This document shows positions 20,355 to 28,129 of a DNA stretch of 64,000 bases, piece by piece. Numbering within the stretch: position 1 is the stretch's first letter; each line of letters starts with the position of its first letter. The position numbers and the translations under genes were made by a program. Below the pieces are notes generated by a model. The model searched no databases. It saw only the letters and a list, made by a program, of their open reading frames with translations, and was not told the DNA's origin. The DNA is from Symsagittifera roscoffensis (Eukaryota > Xenacoelomorpha > Acoela > Convolutidae): positions 24,192,013 to 24,256,012 of the forward strand of contig NC_087071.1 in assembly GCF_963678635.1 (NCBI RefSeq). Reading direction: 5' to 3'.

Positions 20355-22973
20355 ATGTATATTCTAAAATTATCAATTTTTCTCCAACTCCTTTTTCTAG
20401 TAATCTCAAATCAAAACATAAACCCTTCTCCCCGCACAGGACCCCAAGATTTATTAGGAACACATTACGATTGTGAAGAAAACGAACAAAAAACACTACA
20501 CAAATATGCAATAAATCAAGTATCACAATGCGAAACAGAACCACAAGCCATAGAAACTACAAATGTAATCGCAACACTTTATTCAAAAGCCCGAGCAACA
20601 ACAGTTACAGGATATAAATTCACAGCAACATTTTCCGAAAAGAAAGTACATTGTTCACAAGTCTCGAACGGAAATAAAAACCGACTTGACCATGAATCTT
20701 TCTACCAGAGTAATATCGAACGACTTTTACATCTAAATCCCGAAGATTGTAAAAACGAGTTACCTAGATTAAATATCACACAAAATAAAAACTCAGATAG
20801 AAAGTTAGTACACTTTCAAGTTTTTTCAGACTCTGTACATCAATCACAACTTGAAAGATACCAAGGACATATAAAACTAGATGACAAATACCCATATAAC
20901 GGCGCACACGGACGATTAACCTATGACATACACGATAAACATTGGATACCACACATTGGTATAAATAACCCATCAAACTGCAAAGCAGACACAAAAAATA
21001 AAGGATACCAAGAAATAATGTTTTTCGATTGGAAAATACAACTCGAAAAAATACAACTCACACGAGATTTATCAGACAACACAATGATCTATCAAGGAAT
21101 CAGATTACCTTGTAAAAATGATCAAGGTTATTGCGACCCTACAACACGAACACAAGCAACAATTGTTTGGTTCCCTGAAGACACATGTACAACATTTCAA
21201 GTAGCAAAAATACACGCTCGTATGATAAAATTTCACGAAAAATATTTTATACAATCAATACCATATGAACAAGTAAATCCACTACAAAAAATAAGTTCTA
21301 ATTTTCGAAACATTCACAATATAGAAAATAAATTAACACGTTTTCAAGTATATCAAGAAACAGAACTCGCATGTAAATATAAAAACCCACTTCACAAAAC
21401 ACAATACTCTGAAATATTAGTTGAATACGAAAATGGATTCGACATGACCACTGGAAAGATAAAAGTCGACCCATACGCCACAAGTAAACCCCTAAATGAA
21501 GGAACATCATATATACCAGTTAATTTTCAAAAGAATACAGGTCAACCTGGCGGACATCTAAAACCCCAAGACGCTCAAAGCACACGTTTACAAGAACTAT
21601 CACTAATGAATAGTACATATTTTGGTAATATCCACTATGATATTCACTTAGATATGAAACTAGATTATACGATTAGCCGAATTTTTCAAGAAATGTCACT
21701 CTCCGAATTAGAAACACTACACCAACTATGCGAATTAGAAAGAACACAAATATTACAATCACTTGCACTAGCAGTATTAAAAATACCCTACGCAGGATAT
21801 TTACTATCAGGAAATAGATCAAATTTTTTAGACTATGAAGGAAACATCTTATGGTTTTATACTTGTACTAAAAAAGTATCACCACTATACGTTTTTGAAG
21901 ATAAACGATGCTATAAAAGAATCCCTATCTTTTATAAGAATAAAGTACATTTCGTTGACACACTTTCACGAAGAACCTATTTCTGGGATACCGCAGTCCC
22001 ATGTGGATCAAAAAATAGCCACAATGTAGTACAACTAAACCCTGATGAAGATAAATATTACCTTCTCACCCCATATCCCACATTAATGCAATCACTCAAA
22101 AAATTTTCACCAGAAAGCATTCGCGCTATTGCTCGAAACCCAAATATAGACTTACAATCAATAGGAATATATTCAAAATCAGATATTCAACATCACATTA
22201 GAACACAACAATTCCAAGAATTATTAACACAAATGGACACAATACAAAGACAATCAATTGACCAAAACTTACGCAAACTTGCCGAAACCGCACGATTTGC
22301 AGACATCTATACACAAGACTATAGCGGATATTTTAAAGACATTAAAGATTATATATATCTAAACGGTGAAAAATACCGTCCCCAAGATATATCACCCATC
22401 AATATTTTTAGCTTTGTAACACTCAAAAATGAAATTCTTGATTTTCTAGGATGGCCCTACTACATCTTAGAAAAATTGACTATTTTATACGCAATGTTTA
22501 ACTTTATTGGATTTCTTTTCTCACTTTTAAAAGGAATTTACAACACATGTGCTATACACACACAAGTAAACAGACAAGCAAGCGTAGCACGCATACTCTT
22601 TGCAGGATTTTTTGGAATCTTTTCTACATCTATAAATAAAATTCTTTTAGACGCACAAATAAAAGAATACAACACAAAAATAGCAACACGGCAGAACACA
22701 TACGACGAAGAACATAATAATGTAGACACAACACCAACAGCACCACAGTTACCACCCCTACCACATAACCATCCACTATCCCTAGTCCCACGAAATTTTC
22801 GAAATTTAGCAATAACACATAATCCAAATTTTCGACCAACCATATCACAAAGTCCCATCCAACATATAATGACACACCAATCACAAGATGATAATACTTA
22901 TGAACAAATTATTGAACAACCCCATACCACCGCTTTTCAGTCTCAAAATAATAATTTTTTTAGCCCACGATGA
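20355..22973 (+). CDS. env: Envelope-like glycoprotein (872 aa)
   Basis: The N-terminus is a hydrophobic signal peptide (about residues 1-19, ISIFLQLLFLV type). A long Cys-containing ectodomain follows, beginning near HYDCEENEQ, with NxS/T sites such as NITQ and NSTY. Near the C-terminus are a hydrophobic segment (about residues 705-732, LTILYAMFNFIGFLFSLL) and a second shorter one (about 743-757). The roughly 115-residue tail contains PTAP at 794-797 and PPLP. The position 3' of pol and the topology fit a retroelement envelope. The Cys spacing near the N-terminus and the paired hydrophobic segments remind me of negative-strand RNA virus (chuvirus-type) glycoproteins, but that is an impression to be tested. 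No furin site is obvious. The frame is intact. Confidence 0.75.
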   Translation: MYILKLSIFLQLLFLVISNQNINPSPRTGPQDLLGTHYDCEENEQKTLHKYAINQVSQCETEPQAIETTNVIATLYSKARATTVTGYKFTATFSEKKVHCSQVSNGNKNRLDHESFYQSNIERLLHLNPEDCKNELPRLNITQNKNSDRKLVHFQVFSDSVHQSQLERYQGHIKLDDKYPYNGAHGRLTYDIHDKHWIPHIGINNPSNCKADTKNKGYQEIMFFDWKIQLEKIQLTRDLSDNTMIYQGIRLPCKNDQGYCDPTTRTQATIVWFPEDTCTTFQVAKIHARMIKFHEKYFIQSIPYEQVNPLQKISSNFRNIHNIENKLTRFQVYQETELACKYKNPLHKTQYSEILVEYENGFDMTTGKIKVDPYATSKPLNEGTSYIPVNFQKNTGQPGGHLKPQDAQSTRLQELSLMNSTYFGNIHYDIHLDMKLDYTISRIFQEMSLSELETLHQLCELERTQILQSLALAVLKIPYAGYLLSGNRSNFLDYEGNILWFYTCTKKVSPLYVFEDKRCYKRIPIFYKNKVHFVDTLSRRTYFWDTAVPCGSKNSHNVVQLNPDEDKYYLLTPYPTLMQSLKKFSPESIRAIARNPNIDLQSIGIYSKSDIQHHIRTQQFQELLTQMDTIQRQSIDQNLRKLAETARFADIYTQDYSGYFKDIKDYIYLNGEKYRPQDISPINIFSFVTLKNEILDFLGWPYYILEKLTILYAMFNFIGFLFSLLKGIYNTCAIHTQVNRQASVARILFAGFFGIFSTSINKILLDAQIKEYNTKIATRQNTYDEEHNNVDTTPTAPQLPPLPHNHPLSLVPRNFRNLAITHNPNFRPTISQSPIQHIMTHQSQDDNTYEQIIEQPHTTAFQSQNNNFFSPR

Positions 22974-24775
22974 GCCGACAACTTGAATCCCTACACCGAT
23001 CAAATTCCCACCCAACCAACCTCACCACTCCAATCCCAATAATACCACTTTTTGCTTTTCCGCCACCCGATTTCCCATCCAGTAATGTAACATCAGGCAT
23101 GAATTCCGATACTAATTCACACATCTCAGTTTTATACTCCATCTCACAACTCAATAACCCGAATATTGAAACCCCCGATGAATTTGCCGACTCTGAACCA
23201 TCTCCATCCAATAATTTTCACACCAATTCTTCAAATTTTTCCCAACCCCCTTTTCAACCCATACTACCAAATAACCCTGACCCAATCAATTCTACACCCT
23301 CTTATGCTTCCCAAGTCACTCCAACCTACTCCTCACTTCATTCAGACCAATCATCTCATTCTCCAGACACCCCCCGAATCTCCCCAGAACTAGATAATTT
23401 TATTACCCTCCAACAACAACCCTACCACCTTGACACCCCAACCATAAACCAAATTTCATCCACAATAGATTCATCCAACCCCCCTACCCCTACACCCTCT
23501 TCAATTTATACTGAATCATTAGCACCATCATCCACATCTACTGAATCTTCACTCAACACTAATAGAGCTTACCGCACTTTTAAAAGAAAGTTCCCCAACC
23601 ATCCTTTCCCAGCAAAACCAGGAACAGCCCGTGAATATATAAATCATCCAAATCACACTAACACAAAAGAATTTTTAGCTATCACCTTACCCTCATTTCC
23701 ACAATACACCTTAAACACCCCTCACGACACTAACGAAACACGCAGCTTTGTAGACGAATACGTTTTAATACCTCTTCCTTGGACCTCACATTATCATTTT
23801 ACTAATCCCCTTTGCTTACCTTTATCTAACACTCACATCGATATAGAACGAAATAAAGACAGGCTATATCGACTCACTACACCACTAACACCTAGACAAT
23901 TTACTTATATTTGATATAAAAAATCACTAAAAACACACACTGCACCCCGAGCTAATGAATATACACTAGAATATTACGATCATAACATCATCAGAACTAA
24001 CCAAGATCAATTCTTAGACGACGATCGCTTCGCTAACCCACAAATCACCGAGAAATTTTTCATTAAAACACCATATGTATTTACACTAAACATCTTCGAT
24101 CGCAAGTTTGACCATATTATTTCAGAAGCACTAACAGACACGCAAGCCTACGAAAGTTTTAAATAACGCTTCCAAATATTTTCACTAACCTTTCATTTCC
24201 TTGCACCACATGAAAGAGATTTGCACTGCTCACACGATATTATGTTGCGCACTAAACAAACTCACACATATACCTATTATCGTTTCATCCAAAATCACTT
24301 TGACCTACACACTCCCTCCAGACAACCACACCATCGTTTTCAATTCATCAATTCCAAATACACTTCACCATTCTTTCTTAACTTTACATATTGCATTAAA
24401 GATACTAACCTTCATGGTATTCTTCGAAATTATGACCCCATAACCCAAATGTATATCTTTTGCCCCATCACCAAGACCTTCAACGCCGAAGAATCCCGAC
24501 CCTTCCTTATTCCACACGAGTTTGTTCAACCTATAGAAATCCCCATTTTAGAATTCATCCATAACACTAAATTCAATCACAAATTATATAATCTAATCCA
24601 AAACACACCTTATGAATTTGCAGTTGGCACTGAAGAACTAACCACCATTAAAGCACTTCAATTGCTTTGGCCACTGCTTCAAACTAAAAATATCATCCGC
24701 ATCTTAGCTAAATTACTAACAACTTCAGATCTCATTCACGACACCTTCCCCCACGGTTTCTTCCCCGACGACTAA
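22970..24775 (+). pseudogene. ORF6: 602-codon frame overlapping env by ATGA, two in-frame stops
   Basis: The start ATG overlaps the env stop (ATGA at 22,970-22,973), a layout typical of termination-reinitiation. The frame is interrupted by TGA (23,912-23,914) and TAA (24,164-24,166) but continues in the same phase to TAA at 24,773-24,775, with consistent codon use (many C-ending codons) on both sides of each stop. The first 314 codons form an intact upstream piece, and a 184-codon piece follows from 24,221. Residues 1 to about 200 are P/S/T/N-rich. A basic patch (TFKRKFPNH) follows, and the remainder looks globular with many aromatic residues. No homologue is recognised. It is either a recently broken gene or one needing stop readthrough. 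Confidence 0.6.
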
Positions 24776-24778
24776 CAG

Positions 24779-24854
24779 GTAAGTATGAATTATACATATT
24801 ACTAACTAATTAAAGTATTAGAAACTCACCATTCTTTATCCATGTTTTCTTTAG
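24779..24854 (+). other. Candidate intron just after ORF6
   Basis: CAG|GTAAGTATG begins three bases after the ORF6 stop and matches a strong 5' splice-site consensus. TTTTCTTTAG (ending 24,854) or GAATTTTAG (ending 24,862) could be the acceptor. The intron would be 76 or 84 bases. A donor directly after a stop suggests a message in which the 3' region is a separate exon. Confidence 0.4.
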
Positions 24855-25611
24855 AATTTTAGCCTTCATCCGACAATCATCTGAAAAATTCACAAAAGAA
24901 AAATAAAAAATCGAAAACTTCTTCAAACAATTTAAAATTCTATTAATCTTTTGCACCAACAAAATAAATAAATTTAATACCAATGCAGTAAATTAATTTA
25001 TAAAATTTTCCCCCACAAGCAGTAAATCTAATTACGATGAAAATTTGTAACTTAATTTTCCCCAATAAATAGCAGTAAAATTAAAAATTCTGTGTAAAAT
25101 GTAGTAAATTGATAAAACGAAAATGCAGTACTAACCTTTTGATATTTCCATTCATTCGCACAGAAATTCTATCCACACTCGCACAGCTCGCCCACGAAGA
25201 ATTGTTTAAAATAATGAATTTCAGTTTCAAGCTGTCACACTCAACAACTCTAACACAAGATAACACGTTTCAAATTTTCCTTTAACCCGGTTGGAAAGGA
25301 ATTATACACTAAACAACACTAACCAACGCAGCTTACTAAACACCACAAATCATAGAATAACAACATGGTTAAGAAAAGGAAACCAACGGTACCCAAACCG
25401 GATTAACCCAGTTTAAAACTGGATAATTTATTCTTTTGAAGACTATTATAAAGTCTAAGAAAGAAATAATAAAACACAAAAAAGTCGAAAGACAAACCCA
25501 TACCACAAACAATTTGATTTTTGAAAAAAGGACACAACCAACAAGACATAAGAAAAACCACAACAAACCCAACATAAAACGTTGTCACATAACAGGACCT
25601 CTCACAAAAAC

Positions 25612-25715
25612 CGCATGCAATCATACTCCCACTCCTGGCCTAACCCACCAGTAAGGACGTCCTGAGCATGCTCTATAGCCGGCCTAACCCACCGCGCTAC
25701 ATCCACACTTTGTGA
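25612..25715 (-). repeat. Possible tRNA-derived SINE remnant
   Basis: The minus strand reads GGATGTAGCGCGGTGGGTTAG, like the 5' end and A box of a tRNA-type Pol III promoter (TRGCNNAGYGG with one change). About 55 bases further on it reads GGAGTATGATTGC, a degraded B-box-like sequence. A direct repeat GGTGGGTTAGGCC occurs twice within it. A chance resemblance remains possible. Confidence 0.3.
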
Positions 25716-26287
25716 CACACACTCCTATTTTTAATAAGAGCTACTCAAGGGTGAGTAACTCTTCAAAATAACTGAACTAAAACAAAAAGCTTTTGTGAAA
25801 ACAACTAAATAAAATCATAATTAAAAAATATTAAACTAATAAAAGTTTTATAAAATGTAAATTACATTATGCAATACATAGATCAGAATACAACACCAAG
25901 GACGAACATCCAAAGACAAAACGACCCCACTACACTCGAGAAAGAATGGCCAACTACAATCGACATGCCGCTCACAATCACAACTCAAAGGATTTAGAGT
26001 ACGACTTGACTTCGCAGAAAAGGACTTCATTGAACTAGACCAATGACCACCTCGATGTTCAAGTATACGTACAGATCCGAGTAACCAGGCATCCCCTCCA
26101 CGCACAATCTCCACGCCATTCCCAGACAAGATCAGACACAAAAGAAGTTCTCCACGAGAAACAGAAAAACCTGACATAGCCAACCATTCTGAAAACAGAT
26201 TTGAGTTTATTGCGGAGACACAGTCGTTGTCACAAGAAGACACAACGTTTGATGTCCCTAATTCCAGCTTCCTGGAACTTCTCTAAC

Positions 26288-26307
26288 AAGAGAAAACGGA
26301 AAAGAAA
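26288..26307 (+). promoter_or_regulatory. Purine-rich tract, possible polypurine tract
   Basis: Twenty bases, purine except one C, lie about 90 bases before the 3' LTR. A polypurine tract normally abuts the LTR. The bases directly before it here (CGGATGGG) are only briefly purine. The true plus-strand primer site is uncertain. Confidence 0.3.
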
Positions 26308-26395
26308 TATGATGTTCGCCAAATACCAACGTCCATCATCCATCCTTCGAATTGCAGAAGAACTATTCTAAAAAACTCTGTAAAACCCGGATGGG

Positions 26396-26805
26396 TGGAA
26401 CCTGATCTAAACTACATTTTATGATTGGATAAATTAGATATTTTACCAATGTAAAGTATTTAATATTAACCAATCATGATCCATCTAACTAACAATCCAC
26501 TTATTTGTAAGTGCTGAAATTACTTGTAATTTCAGCACCAGAGAGATTTGAATTTAACTTAGAAATTAGTTGGACTCTCCCGAGTACTTCAGCAGCCGCA
26601 ATAAACCAGTATACCCTAGATCTATTGAGCCTAGCAGAGACTAGTTAAACAACCTGAGACTAGATAGTATAAGAGTAAGATTAGGATCGGTATTAGACTA
26701 AGAAGTTGCACGAATCTATCCGGCCGAAAATAAGATAGCGTGACGAGCAGACGGTGTACCCTATCCGAAATTACTCTATGAGTTGTACCCATCGGTCATA
26801 ACTCA
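26396..26805 (+). repeat. 3' LTR of the young element (410 bp)
   Basis: This is the partner of 8,059-8,468, with two differences seen (26,414 and 26,610). It ends AACTCA followed by the duplicated target atag. It carries the same hairpin, AATAAA (26,600-26,605) and TATAAGAG as the 5' copy. Confidence 0.95.
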
Positions 26806-26809
26806 ATAG
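26806..26809. repeat. Target site duplication, right copy (atag)
   Basis: This matches the four bases at 8,055-8,058. The flanking aatatgattggttag continues the old LTR, as seen uninterrupted at 47,493 onward. Confidence 0.9.
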
Positions 26810-26897
26810 AATATGATTGGTTAGTTAGTAATGTTTTATAGGGATATATTTATCAATTTTATTATTGGTTATAAAAACTGGTTTAGAACTGGTTCCA
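26810..26897 (-). repeat. Old LTR, 5' part beyond the young insertion
   Basis: On the minus strand it begins TGGAACCAGTTCTAAACC, which matches the young LTR start TGGAACCTGATCTAAACT, and continues with a TAACCAATCAT block. It is the remainder of the LTR at 7,734-8,058. The intact counterpart ends at 47,580. Confidence 0.75.
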
Positions 26898-27760
26898 ATA
26901 CTGTCGATACAAATTGACCAACTCAAACCGATATGCATACACGATCAAGTATGTGACATTCCTGAACTCATCAGATATCAGTATATAAAAAAAACTGTCC
27001 GCTTTTTCAGACATTAGAAAATAAATGTTTGTTTCTTTTTTGTTTTAGCCAATTCAAGCTAGAAAATTCTGCAAATCTAGTTATCGATTTTCCACCTAAA
27101 ACTGAATAATAACTACTAAGTGGCAAATTGGTAAAGAACGGTAATCATTTTTTTCAGTATCAAGGAAAACGCTTTCAAGTTACACTTTGCAGCAGACTAT
27201 AATTGAATAAAAATAATTTCCTCTTGACAATTGACGATATAAAAAGTTCACTTAAAAAACTAACAAGAAAAGCTTTAGAAATGTTTAACTTTCGAATCGA
27301 ATGTTAACAACAACTTGACCGATATGAACTATTCATCTGAAGAACATCATTATTCTGTATTGATAAGTTTCATAGCGAATTTGGTAATGAGCAATGCCTT
27401 CATGATAAAGAAAGTTGCTCTGATTCAGAGAAATTTGACGATCACGTTTTGTTTAGCAAGTGCCACCGATTTTCAACTTTTTCTGTCAATTCGAATTCCT
27501 GATAATTAAGTCCATGTTTTAATCTAAGAAACAGACTAAATTAACTTCGAAAGTTCGAGCGGTCTGAAACAATGACAAAAAAAAACAAATTTCTGAGAAA
27601 GATGGCTCGCAAGGGATAGCTTTGGCAGACATAATGTATTATCTCAAGGTCATCTGAAAGTTCTGTCCTTAAACTCTAAAATACGCGCAGTGTTCTTTCG
27701 AATTATTTGCTCTATAATTTCTCTTTACTTTTCTTTTTATTAGAATAATTACTTGTTCAG
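26898..27760 (+). other. Flanking DNA duplicated at 47,581-48,448; one small open frame
   Basis: This is the outside flank of the old LTR and is shared with the paralogous locus. A 61-codon frame from ATG 27,324 to 27,509 (MNYSSEEHHYSVLIS) is kept open in the other copy (48,010-48,195) with few changes. Both copies are recent duplicates, so conservation says little. It may be an exon or nothing. The rest has no gene I can support. Confidence 0.35.
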
Positions 27761-28080
27761 TGGCCTCAACTCACCTTTCTGCAGAGTGTGCTAAGTTTGG
27801 GGATGTAAAATGGACTGATGATTAGACAGGGGGAGATGGTGACGACGATGAAGAGTGTGAAGTAGGAGACAAATGGACGCACTTGGTCTACAGAAAACAG
27901 AAGCAGTTCATGGTATGATAGAAAATGGGGTCTAGTTTTTTAAACTTTCTAAACCTTTTCTTCCCAGTTCTTTCATGTGGGGCAAAAATCCAAAAAACGC
28001 CAAACAGCGGTAAGCGGGTTAGTCGCCCGCGACTATCAGAATTTTTTAACAAGTCGAGTGAGGCTTTTTTTCGTGAAGTT
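27761..28080 (+). pseudogene. Decayed spliced gene fragment (sister of 48,449-48,766)
   Basis: Exon 27,761-27,912, a GT..AG gap of 55 bases (27,913-27,967) and a following exon align with the better-preserved copy. Here an in-frame TAG (27,823-27,825) and a missing base in the A-run of the second exon destroy the frame. The acceptor before the first exon (TTGTTCAG, ending 27,760) is kept. Confidence 0.55.
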
Positions 28081-28129
28081 AAGGAGTTTGGAACTGCCAC
28101 CCTGATCAAACTATACTTAAAATGATATA

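Larger units (their letters stand above)
24855..26395 (+). other. 3' region of the element, no convincing gene
   Basis: The part 24,860-25,450 is A/T-rich with no open frame. The part 25,600-26,390 is richer in G and C than the rest of the element. Open stretches there (including an antisense frame at 25,848-26,243 and a + frame of about 80 codons ending near 26,284 with a basic patch, RHKRSSPRE) could be chance products of composition. A tRNA-like segment is at 25,612-25,715. The region may carry transport or regulatory RNA signals. Confidence 0.4.
8059..26805 (+). mobile_element. Full-length 18.7-kb env-bearing Ty3-like LTR retroelement with accessory ORFs
   Basis: The element is bounded by two 410-bp TG...CA LTRs, a 4-bp target duplication and a primer-binding site. 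The internal order is leader with ORF1, ORF2, ORF3, gag-pro-RT-RH-IN, an ATG-less ORF4, an envelope-like glycoprotein and ORF6, then a 1.6-kb 3' region. The order pro-RT-RH-IN, the D,D35E integrase and the GPY/F-like C-terminus place it in the Ty3/gypsy (Metaviridae) group. LTRs differ at two of 410 positions, so the insertion is recent. At least three stops interrupt coding frames. The + strand is rich in A and poor in G throughout. Confidence 0.93.

Noticed and set aside
25848..26243. 131-codon minus-strand open frame in the element's 3' region
   Set aside because: It is antisense to the element, in a GC-richer stretch where long chance frames are expected, and has no recognisable domain or element-like codon use.
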